Shown in pieces: positions 11,855 through 23,490 of a DNA stretch of 64,000 nucleotides. Numbering within the stretch: the stretch's first letter is position 1; every line of letters begins with the position of its first letter. The DNA lies in assembly GCF_004664715.2 (NCBI RefSeq), contig NC_051082.1:3134124-3198123 (forward strand), read 5' to 3'. The notes beneath the pieces are model-generated. The model was not told where the DNA came from. It was given only the letters and a program-made list of their open reading frames with translations, and did no database searches. The position numbers and the translations under genes are program-made. Origin of the DNA: Peromyscus leucopus. Taxonomy: Eukaryota > Chordata > Mammalia > Rodentia > Cricetidae.

Positions 11855-12500
11855 AGGTGGGGATGGGTTGGGGATGGAGGTGAGGATGGAGGTAAGGATG
11901 GGTGGGATGGAGGTGGGGGAGGTGGGGATGGAGGTGGGGATGGAGGGGATGGAGGGGGATGGGGGGGGAGGAGGTGGGATGGAGGGAGGTGGGGGGGGGT
12001 GGAGGTGGGGATGGAGGGGGATGGAGGTGAGGGGGGGGGGGGGGGGGGGATGGAGGTGGAGATGGAGGTGGAGATGGAGGTGGGGATGGGGGGGGGGGGG
12101 GGGGAGGTGGGATGGAGGGGGGGGGGGGGGGGGGGGGGGGATGGAGGGGGGGGGGGGGGGGGGGGATGGAGGTGGGTGGGGGGGGAGGGGGGGGGGGGGG
12201 GGGGGGGGGATGGAGGTGGGGGAGGGGGGGGGGTGGGGATGGGTGGGGATGGAGGTGGAGATGGAGGTGGGATGGAGGTGAGGATGGAGGGTGGGGATGG
12301 AGGTGGGATGGAGGTGGGGATGGAGGTGGGGATGGAGGGAGGTAGGGATGGAGGTGGGGATGGAGGGATGAGGATAGAGGTGGGGAGAGGGAGGGGGGGG
12401 GGGGGGGGGAGGGATGGAGGTAGGGATGGAGGGAGGTAGGAATGGAGGTGGGGATGGAGGGAGGTGGAGATGAAGATGGAGATGGAGGTGGGGATGGATC
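11855..12500 (+). repeat. G-rich minisatellite (GGATGGAGGTGGG)n with long G runs
   Basis: About 645 nt of GGATGGAGGTGG-like units interrupted by uninterrupted G tracts of more than 20 bases near 12120-12210. Only G, A and T occur on the plus strand for most of its length. The intronic transcript of Myo18b would carry the C-rich strand; the plus strand can form G-quadruplexes. The poly-Gly and poly-Pro open frames here are not genes. Exact tract lengths are likely to be unreliable in an assembly. Confidence 0.95.
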
Positions 12501-12699
12501 TGATGGCAACAGGACAGCCAAGTGGTCCACGACCAGAAGCACCCTGGCTTTGTTATTTAAAATGCAAGCGATGTTTCCAGCTTATAAATACCCACCACAC
12601 CATCTGCCCAGATCTTTCGTCTGTAAATTTTTAGGAAAAGGTTGCAAGATTTCCAAAATTACGGCCTTCCGGTGCTAGGCAACCCAGTGAAAAATTACA

Positions 12700-12895
12700 A
12701 ATCTGTATTGTGTATCAGTTATTTATTGCTGTGTAACAAATTACTTCAGCACCCAATGTTTGGGAGCCGTAAATATTTATTATCTCATGTGGTTTTTGTA
12801 GTGTGAAGGGTTCAGGCTTGGCTTAGCCGGTCGGTTCTGGCTCAATGTCTTTGTAGGGCTAGTCATCGGTCCCCCGGGTGTTGCCTTATGCTGAA
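12700..12895 (-). mobile_element. MLT1-type LTR fragment
   Basis: TTATTTATTGCTGTGTAACA followed by AATTACTTCAGCACC, AATATTTATTATCTCATGTG and GGCTTGGCTTAGCCGG follows the reverse of MLT1 LTRs. Confidence 0.6.
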
Positions 12896-13200
12896 AAAAA
12901 GACCTGGCAGATGTGACAGGGATCTAGCAGTGGGGGAATTACCCACATGGGCCCTAAATGTCATCAGGAGGGTCCTTGGAGGAAGCAGGCAAGGGGGCTG
13001 TGGGGGATAGTTGTAGCCTCAGAGATGGAGGCCAAAGTTGGAATGATACAGACTAGTGTGGAAAAAAGTGGGCGCCTCTGCAAACCAGGAGAGAAAGGAA
13101 TCACCCCTGAGCCCAGCAACTGAGGCCCTGATTTTAATCCCTTTGCGCTGGATTTGGGCTTCTGGCCTCTATAGCTATACATGACTCTGGCTCCACTGTT
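12895..13200 (+). mobile_element. Ancient interspersed repeat, second copy
   Basis: GGCAGATGTGACAGGGATCT, CATGGGCCCTAAATGTCATC, GGAAGCAGGCAAGGGGG and TGGAATGATACAGACTAG parallel 11430-11600, followed by CCCTGATTTTAATCC and GGCTTCTGGCCTC as in old LTR/L1 ends. Confidence 0.5.
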
Positions 13201-13221
13201 TAATGTTACCATGTGGGCATC

Positions 13222-13223
<2 letters not shown>

Positions 13224-13268
<45 letters not shown>
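13224..13268 (+). repeat. (CAG)15 trinucleotide repeat
   Basis: Fifteen uninterrupted CAG units, flanked by ATCTC and GAGTCCC. It lies in the large intron, so in the Myo18b transcript it reads as CTG/CUG. It is not in a supported exon. Confidence 0.97.
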
Positions 13269-13271
<3 letters not shown>

Positions 13272-13995
13272 TCCCAAGGGGTCCCTTCTGGTGTTATAAT
13301 CGCAATGTCAGCCTGGGGAGGGCCTGTCTGATGTCAGGTGTGACTGAATCTAGGGAACCTCTTTTCAAGGATACTCATTGATGTAGGTTTGGGCTGAAGG
13401 TCTCGGTTGCTCTCTCCTGACAGGAATTCAGTGCTCTGCCTTGGGGTTGGGTTGGGGGATGGGGACCTCAGCAAGACGCTGCAGCAACCTGTGTCAAGAG
13501 GAAACCCCTCCCTGACGTAAACAGTCCAGGGAGAGTAAGGCAGAAGCCTAGACTCCTCTACAACCCAGCCTGGGATGGGGCCTGTCACTTCTGCGGGTGC
13601 ACTCAGGCCAGCCAGGGGAGCCACACAGAGGGTCCTAGGAGCCTGTCGGAGCCTAGCCACCAGAGGGACACCAGATCATCAGTCAGAAAGCCCACTCATA
13701 AAGGAAACTTTGTGTCCATTGTGACCATGAGCCAAGCACAACTGTCTAATGGCCAAACAAAGTCCCTGGAAGTCCCCATCCCTAATACCTCAGGAGCAGC
13801 TGGGCACGGACATCTGGTCCTTAACAGGGGCCACCGGGCTGAAACAAACTCATAATTCAGGTCCCTATCCAACATGACCAACAAGCAGGGTCATCCCAAG
13901 GTGGCAAATGCAGGCCCAGAGACACACAGAGGGGACAGAGAATGCACTGTGCAGAAGCTGATCCTTGGAGGGACATCTATAAGCCAGAGGACACC

Positions 13996-14112
13996 AAATC
14001 ACCGGTGCCTGGCAAGGTATCACACCTGTCATACCCACACTCCGAAGCTGAGACAAGATGACTGATACTTTGAAACCAGCCTGGGCCACATGCAAGATTG
14101 TGTCAGAGCAAC
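13996..14112 (+). mobile_element. B1-like SINE, degraded
   Basis: CCGGTGCCTGGCAAGG, a CACTCCGAAGCTGAGACAAG box and AACCAGCCTGGGCCACATGC retain the B1/7SL order. Confidence 0.6.
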
Positions 14113-14384
14113 AGTATCCAACTTATTCCCAGCGAACCATCCAGAAGCAGTACGGCTTTCCGGAGGGACCTGTAACACCTTGGCTTTTCAGTTCCTGGCC
14201 TCTGGGAGTGGGAGTCAGCACCCATGTGCTATTTTACCGGGAGCTGGCACCTGGGTGCTGTTTCAAGTCCTCTGTGGGGTGCTGTGTTATGGCCCCAGCA
14301 AACTTAGAAGCATGGGTTCTTTCTGTGTCCTGGTGCTTCAAACAGAACTCACTGGGGGAACTGTAGAAAGCAGAGAAAGCAAAG

Positions 14385-14650
14385 GGATTGGGCAGCAGTT
14401 CAGTCTGTAAAGTGCCTGCCCCATGAGCATGAGGATCGGAGCATGAATCCCCAGCTCTCCTGTTAAAGGCCTGGTCTGTAACCCCAGTACTGGGAAGGCA
14501 GAGACAGGAGGGTCCCTGGGGGCTCCTGACCAGCCAGTCCAGCAAAGAGGGGCTTCAACAGGGGCTTCAACAGGCTTCAACACGCACGTGCACGTGAACA
14601 CAAACGTATATACGTGTGAGAACACACACACATACGAATAGAAATAAAGT
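14385..14650 (+). mobile_element. B4/ID-B1 SINE
   Basis: GGGCAGCAGTTCAGTCTGTA head, CATGAATCCCCAGCTCTCC, then CCCCAGTACTGGGAAGGCAG and CAGGAGGGTCCCTGGGG, with a CACACACATACG tail. Confidence 0.8.
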
Positions 14651-15390
14651 AGAAAAAAAAGCACCTTAAAATTACCCTGGAGTCTGTCACTTGGGGACAC
14701 TTGGTCTTAACGAGTGTGCCATGTGTGCACGTAAGCATGAACGTGGGGTAGGTGTGTCTACCTGAGCCATACTCAGATTCTCTTAAAGGCAACCCAGAGT
14801 CCACTATACAGACAGTATCCTGACTTCAGACATACCCTCCCTCTCTTCCCCGGCCTCATTGTCTTCAGCAAGGGCCGGGAGCCCCAGGTGGCCGCCAGCA
14901 AGCTTCCCTCTTCTTCTTCTGTTTTCAAACTGATTGTTTAAAAAAAACGCCCCCAGCTGTTTGCCTGAAGGCCTTTAGAGCTTTATGGAGAGTTAGCAGT
15001 CAGGCAACTGGTGATCAAGACCTTAAGTGCTAAAAGCCAAAGCTGTGGCCCCCACCCCCACCTCACTCCTGCCCACTGCAGCGTGCTATGCCCATCTGGG
15101 CACAACAAGGAGGGTGAGAACAGGCTGTGGACCCCAGGTCTTTGCTCTCTCTCTAAGAGTAGCCCACCTCCCACTGTGTTGTGTTAAGGGTGCCCACTAG
15201 AACCATGGCCCCTGCCTGCCAGGCAAGCACTCTACCATTTCTTCTCAGCACTGACTCTGGCTACTTAAGCAAGGAGATGCCAAAGACTTGGAAGGGGAAG
15301 AGGCTTCACCGTACTTGATTCCTGGGGTCTCCGGTCTCCTCTGATGGACGGGGAGCAATGGGAGGCACATTCTTAAGACCCTCACCAGAA

Positions 15391-15545
15391 GCTAGGTATA
15401 GTGGCGCACGCCTTTAATCCCAGCACTCGGGAGGCAGAGGCAGGTGGAGTTCCATGAGTCTGACGCTAGCCTGATCTACATAGTGAATTCAGGGCAGCCA
15501 GGGCTAGAAGTGAAACCCTGTCTCAAAAAACTTAATAATTTAAAA
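15391..15545 (+). mobile_element. B1 SINE
   Basis: Complete: GCTAGGTATAGTGGCGCACG, CCTTTAATCCCAGCACTCGG, GCTAGCCTGATCTACATAG, CAGGGCAGCCAGGGCTAG and CCTGTCTCAAAAAACTTAAT. Confidence 0.93.
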
Positions 15546-15924
15546 AGAAGACCCTCACAGGGATGAGGGTGTTTTGAGCCTTTGGGTAGATGGGGAAGGA
15601 TTGGAATCAGGGCATGTGATGTTGCTGTGGGACACAGCTGGGGTCTTTGAGGAAGATTTGAAAATTAAAACAAAAAACAAAAAAACCACTTCCTTAAAGC
15701 CTTTACAGCCTTCCAGTCTCCAAACTTACCGCCCCCCACCCTGTGTCCTCTGCTTCAGTGACCACAGAACGGGGTGGCAAAGGGCAGCACTGGACCAGCC
15801 TTCCCAGTGCCCACACACAGTGGGGACATTTCAAAGCTGTGTTCACGCTTCCTGACCTGGAGTGAACTCCAACCTCCTGGCTCTAGATTTCCCAGTCACC
15901 CACCCACGCCATTGCTTCCCGATG

Positions 15925-16060
15925 AAAGAAAAAAGCTATTTCAATTTTTCTGCTCAAATGCAAATATGACATCCGAACCACCCAATCTTCCTGACAAGAG
16001 AATAATTATATCAATATAATTAAGTCTCAAATGCAAAGATTATCTTTAGCACATACACCG
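15925..16060. promoter_or_regulatory. AT-rich POU/homeodomain island (candidate)
   Basis: CTCAAATGCAAA occurs twice 74 bp apart (15953 and 16027), the first within the octamer-like ATGCAAAT, separated by AGAATAATTATATCAATATA. There is no repeat signature. Enhancer identity is inferred from motif density only. Confidence 0.3.
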
Positions 16061-16270
16061 GCATGGAGCTTCCCACGTCAGAGACCACTGTTTCGGCTAG
16101 GGATTCTCCAGCCTCCTCCGGGCGTGTCTTTCTTCCTTCAAATCGAGTCAAAGTGCCATCAGTGCGTAGTTCCTCTCTCCCTCGGGTTCACACAATTGCA
16201 GAAAGAGAGCAATTAGACTCCGAGAATTCCCCAGTGGCCACTGAGCTTCCCCTCCAGAGAGCTTTGTCAG

Positions 16271-16432
16271 GGCTGAGGCTGGGGCTCAGTTGGCAGTGTG
16301 CTTGCCCAGAGTGCATGCAACCTGGGGTCAGTCCCCGGCACTACATAAACTGTGTGTGGCAATGCGCGCCTGGACCCCCAGTGCTCAGGAGGTGAAGGCA
16401 AGAGAGTCAAAAGTGCAAGATCGTCCTTGACG
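16271..16432 (+). mobile_element. ID-headed B4 SINE
   Basis: GGGCTCAGTTGGCAGTGTGC, a GCCCAGAGTGCATGCAACCT stretch and GGGGTCAGTCCCCGGCAC form a tRNA-Ala/ID core with its B box, followed by a B1-like GCGCGCCTGGACCCCCAGTG. Confidence 0.75.
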
Positions 16433-18271
16433 ACAGAGACTTGACAGTGGATTGCAGACACAGCCTTTGAGCACAGGAGGCAGAGAATGTCTCCACAGAC
16501 AGGGCCCCCCAGGCTGATGAGACCTGGAAACTGACACACATCTGTCCGCTTCCCATACACCGTTGAGTGTGTCTGTGTGTCAGCTCCACTGCGGCCTTGG
16601 TTCCTTCCCTTTGTGTACAGTGATGTTCCGGAACCTTCAGAAGCACCTTATGCAAATGAGGTCATGACGGGGTGGGGGGGATGGGATGGGACATGTTCCA
16701 CTGTGACATTTGAGCCCCAAATGTCACACATGTGAGGGTGGCACCAGAAGATGTAATGGTGCAGGAGTTCTAGAAACTGGGGACTTGGAGCCGCTGAGAT
16801 GTGGCAGTTTGATGTGTTTCCCCATGCAGTGCACTTGTGTGACAAGTGCCGCTAATCGTGTGGAACCATAGCTGTGTGCAGGACAGAACGGTGGGCAACA
16901 TCAAGAGACCGCATCACGGCTTGGCCTCTGCCTCGGCCAGGCTCTCAGTTAGCATTGGAGTGCACTCCCTCATAAAAGACAGCCTTCTGCTTTTATGTGG
17001 GTTGTCATAAAATACGCTGGGGGAAAAAAAGCAGCTTATGGGGAAAAGGTGTTCATGTGCACCTACAATTCTAGATTATACCCCATCCGTGTGGGGAAGT
17101 CAAGGCAGGAACTTCAAACACCTGGCCACGTCACATCCAGTGTGAAGAGAAGAGAGAGATGAGTGCATGCACGCTCACGTGTTGATGCTCAGCTCCTTGG
17201 CTCCTCTCTTACACAGTTCAGGTCCCTCTGCGTAGGGAGTGGTGTCGCCCACAGTGGGCTGGGTCTTCCCACATCGCTAAAGAAGACAATCCCCCATGGA
17301 GACATGCCCATGCCATCCCAGAGAACTGTCCCTCCTGGAGGCTCTTCCCAGGTGACTCTAGGTGGTATCAAGTTGACAGGCAAGGCTAACTAGTGAACAG
17401 TTAACGCTGAGATAATCTACTGGGCTAGATCGACAACAGCCACATCTTCCTTTCACTCACTACTCTCTTGCTCAGATTGAAGACCATGTGGAATGACTGT
17501 CCCTGCCCATGTGGGTCTAGGTAAGGGCAGTCTTCAAGGTTTGCACCCAAAAGAAAAGCCGTGGTGCCCTTCTCAGAAAGTCCCTCTGTCTGTCATGACA
17601 GGCGACTGCATTAATCACAAGGCTTCCTTCTTCCCCTTACAACCAAGCCAAAGCTACCTCCTCCAAAAGGCTGAAGACATCTCCCAAGTGCTCGAGAAAG
17701 CAAGGAGAGAAGCGCCCTCCTGGGCCGGCCAGTCCTCATCAATAGTCCTGTATCGTTACATCTGCTCTCCCAGGAGATCGATCCGGGAGGATACAGAGAG
17801 TTGCTGCTGGCATTGGCAATCGATGCCAGACCCCAGCTTGCCCTGGACTCGGAACAGTCAATGCTGTCTAGCTGAGAAACGGGGTGGAGGTGGGAGCTGC
17901 TGCTGGAGACAACGGTGCGTGCAGCGTTCATGGCGGAGGATGCCAGTGGACAGCACACAGCCAAGCATGGTAATGACAATAAGACAATGGGCCCTGGTAC
18001 AACGGGCTCCCATCTGCTGGGGCGAGACGTGCGTTACAGTGTCAGACATCACAGACTCAAAGTCACAGGCGTGGCAAAGGGACATCTTGCCACTCGGTTC
18101 TTGCCACACTCACACCCCTGTTCATCCTCTGATTTGAGGGTACCAGGAAGTCTCCAGAGGGGTTCAGGAGAAATTCTTATTTTCTGAAACAAAGGACACT
18201 GAGCTGGAACACAGGGCCTATCAGAGCCCAGATGTGACGCTGAATCCTGACCCACCCACCCCTGCCCCCCA

Positions 18272-18272
<1 letters not shown>

Positions 18273-18312
<40 letters not shown>
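18273..18312. repeat. (CA)n microsatellite
   Basis: About 40 nt of uninterrupted CA dinucleotides after a C-rich segment. Confidence 0.95.
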
Positions 18313-18314
<2 letters not shown>

Positions 18315-18456
18315 GTGACCTCCCCTTCAGGATGGGAAGCCTCTTCCATGAGGAGGAGGTTCTGGAATAGAGGAACTTGTGGTTGGCACCAGCTCCTCCA
18401 ACTCAGGTCCTCAGACCACCAGTGCTCCTATCGCCTGGCTATAAATGCAGAACCTT

Positions 18457-18588
18457 GGGCTGGGCATGGTGATAACTGCCTTGTGATCTTTAGCATTCGG
18501 GAGCTGGAGGCAGAGGGGTTATAAGTTCCAGACTAGCCTGGGCTATCCAGTGAGACTCAGTCTAACAAAACAAAAAAGAAGACAAAGG

Positions 18589-18589
<1 letters not shown>
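18457..18589 (+). mobile_element. B1-like SINE with A-rich tail
   Basis: GGGCTGGGCATGGTGATAAC, GGAGCTGGAGGCAGAGGGG, CAGACTAGCCTGGGCTATCC and an AACAAAACAAAAAAG tail leading directly into a (CA)n. Confidence 0.75.

Positions 18590-18590
<1 letters not shown>

Positions 18591-18632
<42 letters not shown>
18591..18632. repeat. (CA)n microsatellite grown from a SINE tail
   Basis: About 42 nt of CA immediately 3' of the A-rich tail of the SINE at 18457-18589. Confidence 0.95.
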
Positions 18633-18634
<2 letters not shown>

Positions 18635-18978
18635 CAAAATCCATGGAAATCAGGACAGTTCTCGTAAGCTCAAAGTGTAGAATGGCCAGGCACCCCAGCT
18701 GTGCCCATGGACTGTGCCCTGTGGGGACTAAGACAGTGTCTATGGAGCCACCTTTAAGTTCACATTCACTGCTGCGCTACCCAGAGTGACCGAAAGATAG
18801 AAACAGACGAAGCGCCGACATGACTCTTACACACAGTGGAGCTTTGTTCTGCCACCAAGAGTGAAACAGTGTCCTTTGCAGGAGTCTGGGTGGAACTAGA
18901 GATTTCCAGATAAACAAAGCCAGACGCAGAAAAAAATATCATGTCTTTTCTGTCACATGTGACATGTATATAAGGTGA

Positions 18979-18983
18979 GTGTG

Positions 18984-19051
<68 letters not shown>
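18979..19051. repeat. (GTGC)n(GT)n compound microsatellite
   Basis: About ten GTGC tetramers followed by about 16 GT dinucleotides. Confidence 0.95.
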
Positions 19052-19053
<2 letters not shown>

Positions 19054-19225
19054 ATGACGTGAAGAAGAAAAGAAACCACTTCTGGGGAGGAAGAGAAGTA
19101 TCGGGAGGTAACAAGAGAGAGGGATGGGAATAAGAGCAAAGGTGTGCGCACGTGAGAAATCCACAGCAAAGCTGGATTTCGCACGCTAAAGAAACCAAAA
19201 CGCTAATCAAAGAGGACCCACAGGG

Positions 19226-19400
19226 CTGATGAGATGGCTCCGGGGGTAAAGCTGCTTGTCCCCAGTTCTGACAAAGACCTGAGTTCAATTCCAGGGACCC
19301 CCATGATAAAAGGAGAGACCCACCGGGTCCCCCAAGTTGTCCTCTGACCTGCACATGTATGCCACGGCACGATCACACACACACAACATGGTGTAGCTTA
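19226..19400 (+). mobile_element. B4/B2-type SINE fragment
   Basis: GGGCTGATGAGATGGCTCCG, GAGTTCAATTCCAGGGACCC, GTTGTCCTCTGACCTGCACA and a CACACA tail. Confidence 0.65.
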
Positions 19401-20337
19401 TCTTTAAAGTTTTTCTTTTTTTAAGAAAGGGTCATGCCCAGGCCTTGCCCGTCCCGTCAGGTCAGCTTTGCTGACGTCACCTCCCCTGGTGAGTTGTTTC
19501 CTTTGGGTGACACTGGAGAGGCACTAGCCCTGCGTGGAACGTAGAGACTTAGGCGCAGAGGCCGCCTGTGACACAGTGGTTACCATTCCCCCACTCCCTA
19601 GCCTTGGGTAAGGCTTCCTACTGACAGCCCCTCCCTCCCTCTGTGTAAACAGAGACTTAAGGGGTCCTTTGGGCAGAAGGCAGGAGTTCAGACTTAATCA
19701 AAAGGGCCATGGAAGGTGTCTGTGTCTACATCCCTGCAGACAGACGGCCCGAGCTGTTTGCCCTGTCCTCTCCCGTGCCTCCCCCCAAACAACACCGGGA
19801 AGGCAGCTCGCTGCACAGAACACGAAGCCATGGATGTTCCCTCTGCACACTCTTCTGATGCTCCTTCTGATAGAGTCTAAAATTATAGCAGCCACTTGGC
19901 CACTCACGGTCCATTTATCCATTTATCGACTCCACAGGGAAGAAAAACAACAGCTGAGCGGCGCACTCTCTTCTCCGCCACATCTCAAGGTGATGGCCAG
20001 GCTGTGCGTGCCTCTCCGTGAACAGATCCATCACACCCTCCTCACGGCTGGGGCCTGCTGGGCCCGGCAGCCCATCGGCTCTGCCCTCCCTGGCACTTGG
20101 GAGTGCCTGAGTCTGGTGAGGTTTTGGCGAGGCTTTGCCACCGAGGGCCTCCCATTTCTCCCCCTCAGCCTGCAGAAAGATTCTCCCATGCTTTCCTGGG
20201 TCCAGGCATTACCTTAGCCTCAGGCTCTCGAGACACCTGTCATGTCCCCTCTCTGGGAGTCTGTGGCTGTTCTGGGGGAGGCAGTGGTCTAAGCTGAGAG
20301 ATTCTGTCCTTCAGTTTGACTCTACTAAAGTGGGTTT

Positions 20338-20501
20338 TGTTTTTTTGTTTTGTTGGGGGGGTGGTTTTTTGAGAGGGTATAACAGCTGGGGGTGTCCTGG
20401 ATCTCACTCTGTAGACCAGGCTGGCCTCGAACTCACAGAGATTCACCTGCCTCTGCCCCTGGAGTGCTGGGATTAAAGGTATGTGCCACCATTGCCCGGT
20501 T
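20338..20501 (-). mobile_element. B1 SINE
   Basis: Reverse-orientation B1 with T-rich tail, GGATCTCACTCTGTAGACCA, GGCTGGCCTCGAACTCACAG and GTGCTGGGATTAAAGGTATG. Confidence 0.92.
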
Positions 20502-22095
20502 AGAGTCTGGTATTTTGTGTGTATGTGTGGTGTTGGTAGTTTTTATTTGTTTGTAAACATTTGCAGACCAGACAGGTACTCTACACCTGAGAGAGATGTA
20601 TGGCAGGCCCGGGAGGTGCCTCTATATTTCTTAAGCAGACCTAAGTGCATGGCAGAGCCTTTTCAGCCTTAGGCTCCAAAACAGCGAAGGCAATGATAGC
20701 CAACGAGACAAACCCGGCCCGACACATGCATTTGTCAGAAGAGTTCTATTGGAACACAGCTGTTCCGTGTGCAGCCTTTGTGGATATACCCATGCTCTGA
20801 TGACAGGAGGTTCAGGGGACCAAAACAGAGACCCTGTGGTCTGCAAAACTGAAATTCAAGAACCAGCCATGCAGACAAGATTTAGAGTCAGCCTTCAGAC
20901 ACCTATGAGTTCCACGTCTCCATAACACCTGGAGCCTGGGCGTCTGAGGATGAATGGGGTTTCTGTACTACTGGCTGCCTTAGATGGAACCACCTGGAGT
21001 CGGCCGCATCTGGGGGCACAGCATCTGCACAAACATTAGTTCACAGGGTTCAACTCAAGAGTTGAGCTCTCATTTGTGACTCAAGGGTCTCTTGCTCCTT
21101 GTGTTTCCCGGTCCTCAGATGCTAAGGTCTCAGGCATGGATGATCAAGGATGCTGTCATTCAAAAACGTTAAGGTTTTGTGGGTCTGAATAGCAAGCAGC
21201 CATATGGAGAACTAGGCGAGCTCTGTAGTTAGGGAGCAGAAGGCATGGGTGTTAATTAGCCAACATCAGAGTTCAGCGACTAAATTAATCTTTTTAAAAG
21301 GGCAGACTGGTTTTACCTTGTAGGGAAAAGATGGCACACAGATGGGAGTTGACAGCGTCTTTGTCCTGCACATCCTTCCTAGGGTACAACTGGGATGATG
21401 CGACCCAGAGGCTCAGGAGGGACCGACCGACTGAGGCTCAGCGGAGCACATGCATTACACTGGGGCCCCCACAGACAGATCCTTCTCTATAACTGATCTA
21501 TGCTAAGAGAGCAAAGATGGAAACCAAACAGACAAGGCTTGGCCAGTTAGGGAGAAGTCCAGGAGGGAACAGAAAGGAATGCCGAGTGGGAGGGGAGAAA
21601 CCGGGCACCACACGAAACGCACAGCTTGAGGTGGTGCCTGCTGTCCAATATGGCGGCCACCAAGCACTTGACCTGCGGCTGCACAGACAGGTTGGATTTC
21701 ACATCTTGTCTCAATTGGCACTACTCAAATGAAAAGGGCCCTGTCGGATGGGGCCGCCAGGTTACCCGGCACTAGCCAACACAAGCCGGCTTCATGGGGC
21801 CAGAGTCTGCCGGCTGAGACACCTCACACCTTGGTACCCACGTGCCATAAAGGGCAGAAAGCATTTCGTTCATCTGCTCTTTGTGACTCAGCCATCACTC
21901 CAGGGAGAAAACTGGAGAAATGCCAAAGGGAGATCGTCGGTGCCATAGCTTTCCACTGTTTCTGTGTCGAACACTCTAGAAGGCTTTGTGAGCCTGCCTT
22001 CTAAAATGCAAAGGGCAGATGTATGCTGGCACCCTGACTGCAGACAGATGCAGACAGCCACTACCACCCTGTCCTTTCTAAGAGAGCATGGCCTG

Positions 22096-22114
22096 TTTTG
22101 CATATGCAAATGTG
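22096..22114. promoter_or_regulatory. Palindromic octamer/POU site, copy 1
   Basis: TTTTGCATATGCAAATGTG contains GCATATGC and the octamer ATGCAAAT. An identical 19-mer lies 530 bp away at 22626. The bases are directly seen; POU binding is inferred from the motif. Confidence 0.45.
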
Positions 22115-22625
22115 TCACAGAGCCACTCAGTAGACAGCAGATACCTGTGTATCTGCCTGGGGACACGGTTGACTTGGGGAGCCCACACTGGAAAAGTAAT
22201 GCCTTGGTAACAGGAATAGCGGACGGCATGGAGAACCAGACAGATGTGTAAACAGAGGCAGGGCTCGGAACCAAACTGAGCATGTGCTTGGGGTCTGTGT
22301 GGAGGAGACTTTGAGCTTCAGCTCCCCCAGTGGTAAGGAAACAACAGCATCAGGAGTCACCAAGAGTCGCTCAGGATGGCTGTGAGTCTGGGGTAGCCGA
22401 GGGACTAGGGGTCTGTGTTCTGCAGCCAGAGCTGTAGGCCCACCCACAACGGCACTTCAAACACCAAGGTCAAAGGTCAGAGGGGACTGGAGAGGATCCA
22501 GCCAAGAGAGGCCCACAATATGCTTAGGGCCAATAAATAATAGGATGCTATGGAAACAAGGACGGCCAATCCTGAGTCAGTAACAGAAACAAGCCACACC
22601 CACTCTTTCTGAGAGCCACTCTGGT

Positions 22626-22644
22626 TTTTGCATATGCAAATGTG
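22626..22644. promoter_or_regulatory. Palindromic octamer/POU site, copy 2
   Basis: Same 19-mer as 22096-22114, preceded by AGAGCCACTCTGG where copy 1 is followed by CAGAGCCACTCAG, so flanking sequence may also be partly shared. Confidence 0.45.
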
Positions 22645-23231
22645 CCCCACAGCAGCAAGTAACCAGGACCTGGATTAAAACCAGCCTAGCAAGCCACCAG
22701 CCAGGGTTCTGTTACTCTGCTCCTTCCCTCTGCTCCCAGCAAATCAGTCAGACTGTCAGATGCCATCCCAGGGAAGCCTGAGCTGTCCCCAGGCCCCTGT
22801 GTGAACATTATACCCACTAAGATGCAACCTATTTCTTTGATTGGTTCGCAGTGTGCTGGCTGGCAGGCCCAGCCTTGCCCAATCTTAAACCACAAGGACA
22901 ACAGTTCCCTCCAGCAATAATTTACCGTTAAGTACTCTGGTGTTTCCAGATGATACCACACCTCGGTGAGGTAGTGGGAAGGGACCAGCTGAGCCTGGGG
23001 AGGTGCCTGGCTGAGAGAGGAACTAGCGGGAATGGAGAGGCCATCCTTGAGAAAAACCAGCACCTCTGGATATATTCAAGTGAGCTCCAGAAGGATCAGC
23101 CCAGGTGAGCTGTGACCAAGGCCTGGGGTGGGGTGGACTAGAGGGCTCACTCACCACTTCATAGGTGCAAGGCATTGTCTCCTCAGTACCTCAGAACCCA
23201 TCGTACAGATGAGGTAACATCTTACAGCTGG

Positions 23232-23490
23232 TCAGGGTGATGATGGTAATGATGGTGATGAAGGTGTTGATGGTGATGATGATGATGGTGATAATTGTGA
23301 TAACGGTGGTGGTAGTGGTGGTGGTGGTGATGATGTTGATAATGGTAGTGGTGATGATGGTGATAATAGTGGTGGTGGTGGTGGTGATGATAATGGGGAT
23401 AATGACTGGGGTTTGGTGATGATTTTCATGATGGTGTTGGTTGATCGTGGTAAAGAGGATGGTGTTATTAGTGGTTGTGGTTTATCAGAG
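23232..23490 (+). repeat. (GRT)n minisatellite with duplicated 3' flank, copy 1
   Basis: Degenerate GAT/GGT triplets to about 23410, then CATGATGGTGTTGGTTGATC and GGATGGTGTTATTAGTGGTT followed by GTGGTTTAT. The same order recurs at 26130-26440. The poly-Ser/Pro/Thr and Met/Val frames here are not genes. Confidence 0.9.

Noticed and set aside
11832..12542. Poly-Pro / poly-Gly frames of up to 236 codons
   Set aside because: Produced by the G-rich minisatellite.
17493..18137. 214-codon plus-strand frame with an opposing 122-codon frame
   Set aside because: No recognisable family, no splice or promoter support; treated as chance.
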